64,000 bases of DNA from Bufo bufo (GCF_905171765.1 NC_053394.1:163649183-163713182); one strand, 5' to 3'; positions 10,440 through 22,844 are shown, numbered from the stretch's first letter. Translations and numbers: made by a program. Notes: generated from the sequence alone by a model not told the origin.

Positions 10440-13400
10440 CGGAAATTGAAGGTTTACCCTTTGCTTGTAGTTCCCGTTTTCTCCTACCTGCCAGGGTGGC
10501 GCTAGACAGCAAGAACATTGTTTGTGAGATTTTTGTAGATAATGGAGCAGCTGTTAATCTCATTGATAATCAATTTGCAACAACGCATGGTTTCCAGGTA
10601 CGCACTTTGGAAAAGGATATACCTGTTTTTGCTATCGATTCCGCTCCACTTTCTCAAAGATCGTTAAAGGACATAGTTCACAATATCCGTTTGAATGTGA
10701 CGATATGTCATGTTTCGTCTTAAGCGGATTACCTACTCCTCTAGTGTTGGGGCTACCCTGGCTCACTAAACATAACCCCACCATTGATTGGCAAGCAAGG
10801 CAAATAAATGATTGGAGTGAGTTTTGCAGAGAGAATTGCTTCAGGGCATCTCTTTCAGAGGTTTCTACCAAAACTGTGCCATCTTTTCTCTCTGAATTTT
10901 CCGATGTGTTTTCCGAGAGTGGTGTCCAGGAGTTGCCCCCGCACCGGGAGTACAACTGCCCTATTAATCTCATCCCAGTCGCCAAAATCACGACTATACA
11001 ATCTCTCCCAACCTAAAAGGGTCGCTATGCGTACTTATATCTCTGAGAGCCTGAGAAAGCGACACATCCGACCCTCGAAGTCACCTGTTGCCGCTGGATT
11101 TTTTTTTGTTAAGAAAAAAGATGCTTCTTTAAGACCTTGTCTGGATTTCAGGGAGCTGAACCGTATCACGATTCGTGACCCATATCCGCTTCCTCTGATC
11201 CCGGACCTGTTTAACCAGATTGTTGAGGCTAAAGTTTTTTCTATGTTGGATTTAAGAGGGGCATACAACCTAGTCAGGGTCAGGGAAGGGGACGAATGGA
11301 AGACGGCCTTCAATACCCCTGAGGGTCATTTCGAGAATTTGGTTATGCCCTTTGGTTTGATGAATGCTCCGGCCGTTTTCCAACATTCTGTGAACAGCAT
11401 TTTTTATCATTTAATGGGGAAATTTGTACTGGTGTATCTAGATGACATTTTGATTTTTTCTCCTGATTTCAAGACTCATCGGGACCACCTATGTCAGGTC
11501 TTGCTGATTCTGCGGGAGAATAAATTATACAGTAAATTGGAAAAATGTGTGTTTGCGGTTCCGGAGATAGAATTTCTTGGTTTTCTTCTCTCCTCTTCTG
11601 GTTTTCGGATGGACCCTGAGAAGGTCCGCGCTGTGCTTGATTGGGAGCTTCCTGAGAATCAGAAGGCGCTGATGCGGTTTTTGGGTTTTGCCAATTATTA
11701 CAGAAAGTTCATTTTGAATTACTCCTCTGTTGTTAAGCCACTCACTGATATGACTAAAAAGGGGGTGGATTTTTCCTCGTAGTCGGTAGATGCGCTTAAA
11801 GCCTTTTCTAGTATTAAAGAGTTTTGCTTCCGCTCCCATTTTGGTACAACCTGATGTCTCTCTACCTTTTATTGTTGAGGTGGATGCTTCTGAGGTGGGT
11901 GTGGGTGTGGTCTTATCTCAGGATCCCTTTCCTGACAAATGGCAACCGTGTGCCTTTTTCTCAAGGAAACTATCCTCTGCAGAGAGAAATTACGATGTGG
12001 GAGATAGGGAGTTGTTGGCCATCAAATTAGCTTTTGAGGAATGGCGCCATTGGTTAGAGGGAGCCAGACACCCTATTACCGTGTTTACCGACCATAAGAA
12101 TCTGGCCTACTTGGAATCGGCCAAGCGTCTGAACCCGAGACAGGCCAGATGGTCTTTGTTTTTTCTAGGTTTAATTTTGTTGTTACGTTCCGCCCTGGGG
12201 TTAAAATTGTGAAGGCGGATGCCCTGTCACGTTGTTTTCCGGGAGGAGGGAACTTTGAAGACCCAGGTCCCATTTTGGCTGAAGGGGTGGTCGTCTCTGC
12301 TCTTTATCCTGATTTGGAGGCAGAGGTTCAGGCAGCCCAGGCAGAGGCTCCTGATCTTTGTCCTCCTGGGAGGTTATTTGTGCCTCTCGCTTTACGACAC
12401 AAGGTTTTTAAGGAGCACCACGATACTGTCCTTGCTGGGCACCTGGGGAGTAGAGCCACAGTGGATCACATTGCTCAGAGATTCTGGTGGCCTGCTCTTC
12501 ATAAGATGGCTGAGGGTTTTGTTGCAGCCTGCGAGACCTGCGTTCATGCCAAGGTCCCTCATTCACGGCCATCGGGTTCTCTCCTCCCATTACCCATTCC
12601 TTCCCGTCCTTGGACGCATCTGTCCATGGACTTCATTACGGACCTGCCTCGTTCCTCGGGGAAGACTGTGATTCTGGTGGTAGTGGACCATTTTACCAAA
12701 TTTCATTCCCTTTCCTGGGTTACCCAATGCTAAGACGCTGGCGCAAGCGTTTGTTGATCATATTGTTAAATTGCATGGCATTCCTTCAGACATCGTTTCT
12801 GATAGGGGCACGCAATTTGTTTCCAGATTCAGGAAGGCCTTCTGTTCTCGCTTGGGGGTTCGGTTGTCGTTCTCTTCTGCTTTTCACCCGTAGTCAAATG
12901 TTCAGACCGAACTCGTCAATCAGAATCTGGAGACATATCTGCGCTATTTTGTGGCGGAGAATCAGGAGGATTGGTATTCTTTTTTGTCCCTTGCTGAGTT
13001 TGCTTTAAATAACCGTCGCCAGGGGTCCTCTGATAAGTCACAATTTTTTGGTGCATATGGGTTTCATCCGCAGTTTGGGACATTCTCTGGAGAGGGGTCT
13101 TCTGGTTTACCTGATGAGGAGAGATTTTCCTCGTCTTTGTCATTTATTTGGCAAAAGATTCAGGGTAATCTGAAGAGGATGAGTGAGAGATATAAGCGTG
13201 TGGCGGATAAGAGACGTGTGCCTGGTCCGGACCTGAATGTTGGTCATCTGGTGTGGTTGTCTACAAAGAATATCAAACTGAAGGTTCCCTCCTGGAAGTT
13301 GGGTCCTAAGTTTATTGGGCCTTACAAGATCTTGTCCATCATCAATTCCGTTGCCTTCCTCAGACTTGGAAGATCCATAATGTTTTTCACAAGTCCCTAT

Positions 13401-13735
13401 TAAAACCTTATGCCCAACCCACTGTACCCTCCTCTTTGCCTCCTCCTCCGATTATTGTTGATGGTAATCTTGAATTTCAGGTCTCTAGGATTGTGGATTC
13501 TCGCATTATCCGCGGTTCTCTTCAGTACCTCGTTCATTGGGAGGGTTATGGTCCTGAGGAGAGGATGTGGGTCCCAGCGAACATTAAGGCCACTCGTCTC
13601 ATCAGCGATTTCCATAGGTCTCATCCTGAGAAGGTGGGCTCTGAGTGTCCGGAGTCCACCCATAGAGGGAGGGGTACTGTCACCGCCAGTTCTCTGAGAA
13701 GGTCTGGCAGACGTTCTTCTCTACCTCTTGTATGA
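10440..13735 (+). pseudogene. gypsy pol (PR-RT-RH-IN-chromodomain), broken
   Basis: Domains in order: an aspartic protease region with VDNGAAVNLID near 10540 (the usual DSG is DNG here); reverse transcriptase with LVYLDDILIFS near 11440; an in-frame TAG at 11780-11782; RNase H with [10 protein letters not shown] near 12100; integrase HHCC (HLGSRATVDHIAQRFWW) near 12440 and catalytic core near 12630; and a chromodomain (LQYLVHWEGYGPEERMW) near 13540. The sense frame changes at least six times between 10700 and 13436. Each domain is recognisable, but no complete polyprotein can be made. Confidence 0.88.
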
Positions 13736-14207
13736 TGTTCTTTGTTTTGGTTTCACTTTCTCATCTCCTTTCCTTCTGCCAGGTGTCACTTATTTAGACT
13801 AATCGTCTTCCTTTATATTCCCTCCCATACTGCCTCACTTTGCGGTTTATACTACTTCCTGGATGAAGTGTTCACTACTGGAGGCTGCTTCTGCTGTTTG
13901 CTCAGATAAGTCCTTTACTTTATTGTGTTTCCTTGCTGGCTTGATTCTAGGTGACCCTGACTCCGTCCGTATTAAGTGCAGGGAGCCGGTGGTCGTGTCC
14001 CCTCACTATGATAGGGTTTTCAGGTGTCACACAGACTCTGGTACGTGGGCATGCAATCGTCTACCATCAAGACCCTTGCATGTGCATAGCAGTCAGGGAG
14101 AGCTCTCAGGGTTTTATAGGGCTCACCTATAAGCTCCTTAGTTTGGGATCAAGCCAGTCACTCGTTTATTCATAAGTTCCAGCTATCTGCAAACTTCACC
14201 CGTGACA
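13678..14207 (+). repeat. 3' LTR of provirus A
   Basis: Same length and ends as the 5' LTR. It is preceded by a purine-rich tract (AGAGGGAGGGGTA) that serves as the polypurine primer in this family. It starts within the last codons of the chromodomain frame. Confidence 0.9.
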
Positions 14208-14212
14208 ATAGT

Positions 14213-14524
14213 GCCAAGAACATGACTTACAAAGTACAGTACCATTTTCTTGCCAGGCTATATTTAATGCTATTGACATGCCCTACTTTATGAAGCCCCA
14301 GCTACATGCCTCCCATGAGTGCCTGCCACATGTACCTACAGTGTATATACTACAAGCCACAGGAGTATTGATTATCCCTCCTCTAAAACAATGTTTCTCC
14401 ATTGTTTTCAATGGGAGGCCATGTGGCCATTTGTGAAGTTAGCGGTTTAGCTCCATTCCATGTCAGAAAACACAAAATGCGCGATTGAGTTCGCTGTTAC
14501 ATAATCTGCCGTGTGAATGGGACC
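14213..14524. other. No feature seen
   Basis: Short stretch between provirus A and the TTAA MITE. It continues the sequence seen left of provirus A (around 8890-8980). No gene. Confidence 0.4.
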
Positions 14525-14813
14525 TAAAGGAAATCTGTCACCAGGTAAACCGAGCACAATGTCTTGTAGGGCTAGTCCAGCTGTTTGTAAAGATATATTT
14601 CACTTAATGATCTGTTGCTTCATTCTGGAGAAAAATAAGTTTAAACTATATACAAATAAGCATTTAAATGCACTGAGGGTGGATCCAAGCCACTCTGTAC
14701 ACTCTTACTCCTCCTGCTTCCTCTACCAGCCCCTCCCTCTTCTTCTTAAATGTCAGGGCCAGGTTCTTGCATAGTCATCTTGCCAGTCAGTGAAAAAGGA
14801 AAGAGAGGGAATG

Positions 14814-15263
14814 TGTCATGGATGTAGTAGGGGAGAACACCAAAAGACAACAAGAAGAAAGAGGAAAGACACTAGGTCTCACTGCTAGGGAAGGAAAAGG
14901 GTCACCACCTATAAAACCCTGCTCCTGGCCCTAACTCCTATCCATATGGGCACCTCTCGATGGTAGAGATGCCCATACACAGGAACCTGGAAAACCCTGG
15001 TGACCCTCGGATGCCCTAAAGGTAATGACAGGGCAGAAACAAACCTGTTCCTTCCCTGGTGAAAGAACCAGTAGCTCGCTGAGGCCTAGTAAACAACCAA
15101 GGAAGGGGGGAAATACAAAATGCAACAAGCGGAACACTTAACTTCTGAGGATGATGGATGACTAAGAACCACACTCCAGCTCTTCCAAAACCAAATGAAG
15201 CTGTCAGATCACTCATGTGCAGTCAGTCTTTCAGACCTTCTAACACCTGTCACAGGTGTGAGA
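14814..15263 (-). repeat. 3' LTR of provirus B
   Basis: Minus-strand start near 15263, end at 14814 (plus-strand TGTCATGGATG). It is preceded on the minus strand by a polypurine tract opposite 15264-15280. Confidence 0.8.
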
Positions 15264-15677
15264 GTACCCCCCTTCTACGGGTGACCTCCGGACACCCAGG
15301 ACCGACCTTATCAGGATGAGCTCTGTGGAATGCTCTCACTAGACGACTAGCATTAACATCGGTCGCTGGAACCCACATCCTCTCCTCTGGTCCGTACCCT
15401 CTCCAATGAACGAGATACTGGAGGGATCTCCGGAGAACTCGGGAGTCCACAATCCTGCTGATCTGAAATTCTAAATTGCCTTCCACCATGACAGGAGCGG
15501 GAGGTAAGGAGGACGGCTCAACAGGTTTGACACATTTCTTTAACAATGATTTATAAAAAACGTTAGGGATTTTCAAAGCCTGAGGAAGTTCAAGACGGAA
15601 GGCTACAGGGTTAACAATGGCAGTGATCTTATATAGACCAATAAATCTTGGGCCAAACTTCCAAGAAGGTACCTTAA

Positions 15678-16153
15678 AAGGGTTTCTGTCATGAGAAAAA
15701 ATGTTATGTAGCTGACTTACATTAGTGATATGCTAATGTCAGCAGTACATAACAGTATGCTTTATAACTCCATGCCAGCCGCCGTTCTCTTAAAATAAAG
15801 ACTTTTAAAATATGCTAATGAGCCTCTAGGTGCCTGCGCCGAAGGAAGGAAGCCGGCAGCAGAAGCACGTCCTTCACTCACTGTACCTGCACAGGATTTA
15901 CGGGACACTGAGGAGAACTCAAAAGTCAATCAACTGGACCTGGGTGTGCCAAAGGGTGCGTAGACCGAGCCTCTAGGTGCTGAAGCAACGCCCTAATAGC
16001 ACATACAGACTCATTAGCATATTTTAAAAGTCTTTATTTTAAGAGAACAGCGGCAGGCAGGGAGTTATAAAGCATACTGTTATGTAGTGGTGACATTAGC
16101 ACATAACTAATGTCAGTCAGCTACATAATGTTATTTCTCATGACAGAAACCCT
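15678..16153. mobile_element. TTAA-target MITE M1
   Basis: Ends AAGGGTTTCTGTCATGAG and CTCATGACAGAAACCCTT are inverted, with TTAA on each side (15674-15677, 16154-16157). Gypsy copy C shows the uninterrupted site TTAAGTTTAA at 48179-48188, so this is an insertion into provirus B. Confidence 0.85.
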
Positions 16154-16163
16154 TTAAGTTTAA

Positions 16164-16770
16164 AAGGTTTCTGTTACTAGAATTTTCAGTATTAAACTGG
16201 CTGACATTAGCGATGTGCTAATGTCAGCTGCACCTAACTCTGCTATTCTAATGATTATCCGTGCCCCCGTTACTGTAGAATTCTTACTTTTATAATATGT
16301 AATTTAGCCTTTAGGAGCAGGGGGGGGCATTGCTCCTGCACCTAGAGGCTCCCGTCTCCCACCTCAAGTCACGCCTTCCAAGTGTTGATTGACAGGGCCA
16401 GGCATCGTTCGCATCCTTCTGCCTGCCCTGTGCCCTGGTGAAATCTCGCGCCGTTCGGTATTCTGCGCAGGCGTGGTGAGGAAGCTGGCAGCCTGCGAGC
16501 GTCCTTCCCTCACCGTGCCTGCGCAGAATACCGAACGGCGCAAGATTTCCCTAAGGCACAGCACAGGCAGAAGGATGCAAACGATGCCTGGACCTGTCAA
16601 TCAACATTTGGAAGGAGTGACTCGAGGTGGGAGACGGGAGCCTCTAGGGGCAGGAGCAACGCCCCCCCCTGCCCCTAGAGGCTCATTTACATATTATAAA
16701 AGTAAGAATTTTACAGTAACGGGGGCAGGGATAATCATTAGAATAGCAGAGTTAGGTGCAGAACATCACT
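16164..16770. mobile_element. TTAA-target MITE M2
   Basis: Flanked by TTAA at 16160-16163 and 16771-16774, the second TTAA of the same 10-bp target. The interior is a long palindrome centred near 16500 with a GC-rich core. The outer tips are not symmetrical (AAGGTTTCTG versus AGTGATGTTC in complement), so one arm has an internal deletion or the ends differ by nature. Confidence 0.8.
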
Positions 16771-19387
16771 TTAATGTTTCTTGTAGACAACCACACAGAA
16801 TCACCCACTCTCAGGTCCGGACCACTCATACGTCTCCTGTCAGCCGCACGCTTATACCTGTGGCCCATCTTTTTCAGGTTATTTTCGATTTTCCGCCAAA
16901 TAGAAGACAAAGAAGAGGAAAATCGTTCTTCCTCAGGAATTCCGGAATTTTGAGCACCAAAAAATGTACCAAACTGTGGATGGAACCCATATGCCCCCAA
17001 AAAAGGCGACTTATCAGTGGATTCCTGTCTACGGTAATTTATAGCAAACTCAGCTAACGACAAAAAGGAAGACCACTCTTTCTGATTCTCTGAAACAAAA
17101 CATCTCAAGTAAGTCTCCAGATTCTGATTAGTGCGCTCCGTCTGTCCGTTCTACTGAGGATGAAAAGGCGAAGAGAAGGACAATTGTACACCCAGACAAG
17201 TACAGAGCGCTTTCCAGAAACTGAGTCCCTCTATCGGACACCACTTCAGAGGGAATGCCATGTAGCTTCACGATGTGGTCGACAAACACCTGTAAAAGAG
17301 TTTTAGCATTGGGTAGACTAGGTAATGCAATAAAGTGTGCCATTTCACTAAAATGATCGACAACCACCAGAATCACGTTTTTTCCCGAAGAATTCGGAAA
17401 ATCTGTGATAAAACCCATGGACAAATGGGTCCAATGTCTGGACGGGATGGGCAATGGAATCAGAGATACGGAAGGCCAAGTATGTGTCACCCTAGCACGT
17501 GCAAAAGGTACCACAGGCTGACACAAAGTCCTCAACACACTTACGCAACCCCGGCCACCAGAATCTGCGAGAGATGAGATCGACAGTCGATCTGCTCCCA
17601 GGGTTCCCAGCAAGCACCGTACAGTGATGTTCCTCGAACACCTTGTGACTTAATTCGGAAGGAACAAACAATTTCCCCGGAGGACAAGAGTCCGGAGCAT
17701 CCTCTTGTGCCTCCAACACTCTGGCCTCGAGATCAGGATAAAGAGCGGATATGACTACTCAGATAAAATGGGACTAGGGTCATTAGACTCACCCCCCCAG
17801 GAAAGCTACGCAACAAAGCATCCGCCTTGATGTTCTTAACCCCAGGGCGGTAAGTGACGATGAAGTTAAATCTGGTGAAAAACAATGACCATCTGGCCTG
17901 CCTTAGGTTCAGTCACTTAGTCGACTCCAGGTAGGCCAGATTCTTGTGATCTGTAATTACCGTAATAGGATGAATTGCTCCTTCCAACCAATGCCACCAT
18001 TCCTCGAACGCCAACTTAATGGCCAGCAATTCCGTATTTCCCACATCATAATTCCTTTCAGCAGTCGAGAGTTTTTTAAAGAAAAATGCACATGGTTGCC
18101 ATTTACTGGGTGAAGGACCCTGCAACAAGCTTGCTCCTACCCCTACCTCAGACACGTCAACAATAAATGGCTGAGACACGTCCGGTTGCAACAGAATAAG
18201 GGCCAAAGCGAAATATTCTTTCATAACAGAAAAGGCCTGTAATGCCGCATCAGACCAGATAGAAATATTCGCACCCTTCCTAGTGATGTCTGTTAAAGGT
18301 TTAACCACCATTGAATAGTTCAAGATAAATTTACGGTAGTAGTTGGTAAACCCCAAAAAACGCATAAGCGCCTTCAGATTTTGGCACGGAGCTTCTCGGG
18401 ATCCATACGAAAACCTGAGGATGAGAGCAGGTAACCCAGAAATTGCACTTCCTGTACAGCAAATACACACTTTTCCATTTTAGCATACAACTTATTCTCT
18501 CTTAGGATCTGTAACACCTGTCTCACATGATCCTGATGAGTCTCCATATTAGGTGAATAAATTAGTATGTCATCAATGTATACAACTACAAACCTCCCCA
18601 CCAGATGATGAAAGGTGTCATTGACAAAGTGTTGAAAAACCACAGGAGCACTGGTTAACCCAAAGGGCATGACCAGGTTTTCAAAATGACACTCAGGGGT
18701 ATTAAATGCGGTCTTCCACTCATCCCCCTCCTTGATCCTTACCAAATTAGTCGATGTTAGGATTATGTTTGCTTAACCATGGTAGACCCAACACCAATGA
18801 AGCAGGCAGACCCTCCAACACATATGATATAGATTCCTGATGAAAATCACCCACTCTTAAATGAATGTCATTCACTACCTGTGACAGGCATTTTTGGGTA
18901 AGAGGTGCTGAGTCAATTGCAAAGACAGAAATACTTTTGTCTAATGCATTAGTAGTCAACCCATGAATGCCAACAAACTGTCCATCAATCAAGTTAACTC
19001 CTGCCCCACTGTCGATTAATGCTTTGATTTTCACAGTTTTGGACTCTAGCGCCAACCTCGGCAGACAGGAGAAAACGGGTACTACCAGTAAAAGACAAAA
19101 GTAGGTTTTCTTGCTCCCCACCCACACCACCAATAGTAATTTGGGGATTAAACGTCTTTTTCTTTTTGTTTACACCTTGATGCTGCAAGTACGGACAAAT
19201 ATTCACAATTCTCAGACTCCTTTCACATGACCCAAGCTTTTGCCAGTAGTTCCAGGAGTAGCTCCTCCAAACTTCATAGGCTCATCACAAGGCACAGCCA
19301 CCAGTGTCTCTCCACCATAAGGGTCAAAGGTAGCAGTGCCCTTGTTGGACAGTACGTTCTAAAGGTGAGGACCCTTTGATCTTTCCC

Positions 19388-20018
19388 TCAGGCGTCTATC
19401 AAGACGTACAGCAAGGGACATAACTGCTTCCAATGACTCAGGATTTTCATGAAAAGCCAACGTGTCCTGCAGTCTCTAATAGCGACCCTGACAGAATTGG
19501 CTACGGAGAGCAGGATAGTTCCACTCTGTATTGGTAGCCCATCTCCTAAATTCAAAGCAATATGTCTCTGCGGAACGTTCTCCATGCCGCAAACCCCGCA
19601 ACTTGGTCTCGGACTGAGAGATTTAATCAGGGTCATCGTAGATAAGACCCAAGGCTCTAAAGAATTAATCTGCCGACCGGAGGGACGGTGATCCGGTCGG
19701 CAGTGAAAAAGCCCAAACTTGGGCGTCCTCTTTAAGCAACAAAATAATCATGCCCACACGTTGACACTCATCCCCAGAAGAGTATGGACGCAGCCTAAAG
19801 TATAATTTACTTGACTACCTGAACCAGATAAAATTGTCACTATCCCCGGAAAACCTGTCTGGGAGAGCCACCTTCGGTTCAGGGCAGGCCTGGGACCCAC
19901 CACCGGAACCAGCAGCCTGTGGACTCTGAATCTGCAAGACCGTCGCGCGGAGGTCTGCTACCTCCAAAGTCAGATTCTGCAGCTGTTCGACCAGTGCAGA
20001 CAGGATCCATAACTGCAC
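19388..20018 (-). pseudogene. gypsy gag relic of provirus B
   Basis: The minus-strand segment at 20018-19815 matches the gag N terminus (LVEQLQNLTLEVADLRATV), similar to provirus A (LIDRMQGLSLEVADLRKTV). Further fragments follow in other frames to about 19388. No full gag can be read. Confidence 0.7.
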
Positions 20019-20056
20019 AGATCAGAACAAAAAATGCCGGTATTGGCTCTGGATAA

Positions 20057-21032
20057 TGTCACGGATGTAGTAGGCGAGAACACCAAAAGACAACAAGAAG
20101 GAAGAGAAAAGACACTAGGCCTACCGCTAGGGAAGGAAAAGAGTCACCACTGTAGCGGAGAGGCCGTATAATCCACAATAACTCCGCTGGTATACAGGAA
20201 CAGCATACAATAATCCAGTTAGCTTTACAATAATCCCTTATTCCCAAGAACTAGACGACACATAGCTTGGGAGTCAACTAACTTTATTTAGGCATAGCAC
20301 ACCTAGTTTAAACCCTCCAACAGCCTCATTTACATACAATAGGGTACATAGATGACTATGGTACAAGGAAGGGTGGGGCCAGACAATAGCAAGGGCTGAT
20401 GGGAGATTGAGGAGGGACAGAGCAGCTAGTTTAAACTGGTCTCCCAGTGTCTCTGAGACAACATCCTGCTGGGGAAACAATGGGACAGGAAAAAGGGGGA
20501 GAAGAGGTACAGAAAAGCAATGCATTTAACATAGTGAACAGTAAACACACTGAGCCGTACAGACAGCCTAACAAAAGGGAATAACAATGTAGCCAGAGTA
20601 TCCATTCTGCTACACAGACCATACAGGCAATAACATTACAGTAAGAGCAAGATATATACAAAGACATTCTGTAAGTGGCTAGGTTTGCCACAACCACCTA
20701 TAAAACCCTGCTCCTGGCCCTAACTCCTATCCATAAGGGCACCTCTCGATGGTAGAGATGCCCATACACAGGAACCTGAAAAACCCTGGTTACCCTCGGA
20801 TGCCCTAAAGGTAATGACAGGGCAGAGACAACCCGTTCCTTCCCTGGTGAAGGAATCCGCGTCTCGCTGAGGCCTAGTAAACAACCAGGGGGAGGAATAC
20901 AAAACACAACAAGCGGAACACTATACTTCTGAGGATGATGGATGAACAGGACTTCAACCACACTCCAGCTCTTCCTAAACCAAATGAAGCTATCAGATCA
21001 CTCATGTGTAGTCAGTCAGGTCAGGTGTGACA
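20057..21032 (-). repeat. 5' LTR of provirus B (interrupted)
   Basis: Matches 14814-15263 on both sides of the nested solo LTR. About 429 bp remain after removing the insertion and one TSD. Confidence 0.8.
20151..20692 (-). mobile_element. Solo LTR inside provirus B LTR
   Basis: A 542-bp segment, plus-strand ends TGTAGCGG and GTTTGCCACA, flanked by ACCAC (20146-20150, 20693-20697). Provirus B's other LTR (near 14899) shows the uninterrupted GGGTCACCACCTATAAAACC site. The AATAAA opposite about 20285 puts its sense on the minus strand. The ends resemble those of the solo LTR at 4273-5072. Confidence 0.88.
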
Positions 21033-21262
21033 GGATGGCAGAGGAAGCAGGCAGAGCAAGGGTGCATGGAGTGGCTTGGGCCATCCTCAGTGCACTCAAC
21101 TGATTATTTGCATGTTAATTAAAATTACTTTTTCTCCAGAATGAAGCAATGGATCACAAAGTGAAAGTATAATTTCATTCAGCTGAGCTAGCCTTACAAG
21201 GTGTTGTGTCTGCTTTACCAGTGCGTTTCCTGGTGACAGAGTCTCTTTGAAACTATAGCTTA

Positions 21263-21581
21263 GGCCTCATGCACACGACTGTGGTGTGTTTTGCGGTCTG
21301 CAAAATGCGGATCCGCAAAACTCAGATGGCGTCCGTGTGCGTTCCGCAATTTGTGGAACGGCACTGATTAATATAACTGCCTATTCTTGTCCGCAAAAAC
21401 GGACAAGAATAGGACAGGTATATTTTTTTGCGGGGCCACGGAACGGAGCAACGGATGCGGACAGCACACAGAGTGCTGTCCGCATCTTTTGCGGCCCCAT
21501 TAAAAGTGAATGGGTCTGCATCTGAGCCGCAAAAACTGCGGCTCGGATGAGGACCAAAACAACAGTCGTGTGCATGAGGCC
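21263..21581. mobile_element. Palindromic MITE, TTA TSD (best-preserved copy)
   Basis: Ends GGCCTCATGCACACGACTGT and ACAGTCGTGTGCATGAGGCC are perfect inverted repeats. TTA lies at 21260-21262 and 21582-21584. Mirror-ordered CCGCAAAA/TTTTGCGG and GGACAAGAATAGG blocks fill the interior. A PIF/Harbinger-like non-autonomous element is inferred from the TSD and palindrome. Confidence 0.75.
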
Positions 21582-21681
21582 TTATACTTATGACTGTCTA
21601 GCACAACATGTCTCTGGTGGATTGCAGTAGTAAGTCATGAGTTCATCAGATCCTTACATGCAGTTTAATAGACAGTAGGGC

Positions 21682-21774
<93 letters not shown>
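21682..21774. repeat. (GATA)n microsatellite
   Basis: About 23 uninterrupted GATA units. Confidence 0.98.
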
Positions 21775-21775
<1 letters not shown>

Positions 21776-21789
21776 TAGCTCCACCATTT

Positions 21790-22420
21790 TTGTTTTGAAG
21801 TGAAGTTCTTTTACTTAACCCCTTCTACTCCAAGCCTGTTTTCACCTTCCTGCCCAGGCCATTTTTTGCAAATTTGACATGTGTCACTTTATGTAGTAAT
21901 AAGTTTGGAACACTTTTACTTATCCAAGCAATTCTGAGTCTGTTTTCTCGTGACACATTGTACTTCATGACAGTGGTAAATTTGAGTCGATACATTTCAC
22001 CTTTATTTATTTAAAAAAATCTAAAATTTATCAAACATTTGGAAAAATTCTAAATTTGAATTTCTCTACTTTTAAGACAGATAGTAATATCTCATAAAAT
22101 TGTTATCAATCAATATTCCCCATATTTCTACTTTACGTTGTCATAATTTTGTTAATGTCAAGAAGGCTTAGAATTTTAAAGCAATTTTTCAAATTTCCAA
22201 GAAAATTTTCAAAACCATTTTTTTAAGCACCAATTCAGTTATAACGTGATTTTGAGGGCCCAAAATTACCCCGTTTTGGAAACTACACCCCACAAATTAT
22301 AATGTACCTAATGGGACTGTAAAATCTATTTTCTTTTTCTGACACTTGGAAAAAAGGTTTTTGAGCTTTGTAAATGTGGTACCCAGTCTGTGTTGCTGCA
22401 ATATTTTTGCATAACCCTAT
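21790..22420. repeat. AT-rich dispersed repeat
   Basis: AT-rich sequence with ATTCCCCATAT-, TTTTCAAATTTCCAAGAAAATTTTC- and CCCCGTTTTGGAAACTACACC-like phrases that I recognise from many anuran sequences. Class unknown, no coding frame, no termini seen. Confidence 0.4.
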
Positions 22421-22841
22421 TTAAACGGGTTTTCCGGTCTTTAGATATTGATGACTAACCTTACCTTATCCCCTATGTTGTGTCTAGGGGATACATTTAA
22501 ATTTTGGGACAACCCACTGTACTTTCTCCTCACACATTGTTTTTTAATACATGATGATGCTGTTCCTCCCATCTGCCCTGTTTTGTACTGGAGTATGCAG
22601 TGGACTTAATCTTATTAACGTGTAAATATGTGAAGTCAGTACCAACACCTGGCACATGAGTTATTCTTTCCAAGAACTGTATAAGGGAACAACAGACATT
22701 GTATACTTTTGTTTTATACATTAATACAGCAAACATACTACTGCAAGTGGTAGGTCTAATGTTTTTCCTTGTGGAAACTGCCAGTTGACATAAGAAGACT
22801 CATAGGCCACACAATACACTCTGGAAAAAGAGTATGTAAAT
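22421..22841. other. No feature seen
   Basis: Non-coding, probably more dispersed repeat. Nothing specific recognised. Confidence 0.35.
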
Positions 22842-22844
22842 TAA

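Larger units (their letters stand above)
8984..14207 (+). mobile_element. Full-length Ty3/gypsy chromovirus provirus A
   Basis: Two 530-bp LTRs (8984-9513 and 13678-14207) starting TGTCACCGCC and ending CCCGTGACA enclose gag-pol. ATAGT flanks the whole (8979-8983, 14208-14212). The LTRs differ at roughly 11 positions, about 98% identity by eye, so the insertion is not brand new. Coding order is gag zinc knuckle, protease, RT, RNase H, integrase, chromodomain, which places it among chromoviruses of Metaviridae. Confidence 0.92.
15264..19133 (-). pseudogene. gypsy pol of provirus B, heavily broken
   Basis: Minus-strand pieces: a protease (ALIDSGAGVNLIDGQ) near 19010 with an intact DSG; RT (VVYIDDILIYS) near 18570; RNase H ([10 protein letters not shown]) near 17940; integrase zinc-binding piece near 17590 and core (SSGKNVILVVVDHFSEMAHF) near 17360; and a chromodomain (LQYLVHWRGYGPEERMW) near 15410. 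Frames change repeatedly, the N-terminal RT section is absent, and two MITEs interrupt the region between integrase and chromodomain. It is non-functional. Confidence 0.85.
14814..21032 (-). mobile_element. Ty3/gypsy chromovirus provirus B, degraded
   Basis: On the minus strand the 5' LTR is 20057-21032 (inflated by a nested solo LTR) and the 3' LTR 14814-15263. The flanks GAATG and GGATG are a one-mismatch TSD. Gag, protease, RT, RNase H, integrase and chromodomain relics lie between in the expected order. About 18745-18747 joins protease directly to mid-RT, so the N-terminal RT part is deleted. It is closely related to copy C at 47172-50390 and more distant from provirus A. Confidence 0.85.
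14528..21246. mobile_element. TTAA-type MITE split by provirus B
   Basis: The left part (14528-14813) begins AGGAAATCTGTCACCAGG and the right part (21033-21246) ends CCTGGTGACAGAGTCTCTTT, which are inverted repeats. The inner arms also mirror each other (motifs such as CTCCAGAATGAAGCAA). The flanking TTAA is degraded to CTAA/TTGA, so this is older than the provirus it carries. Confidence 0.65.
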
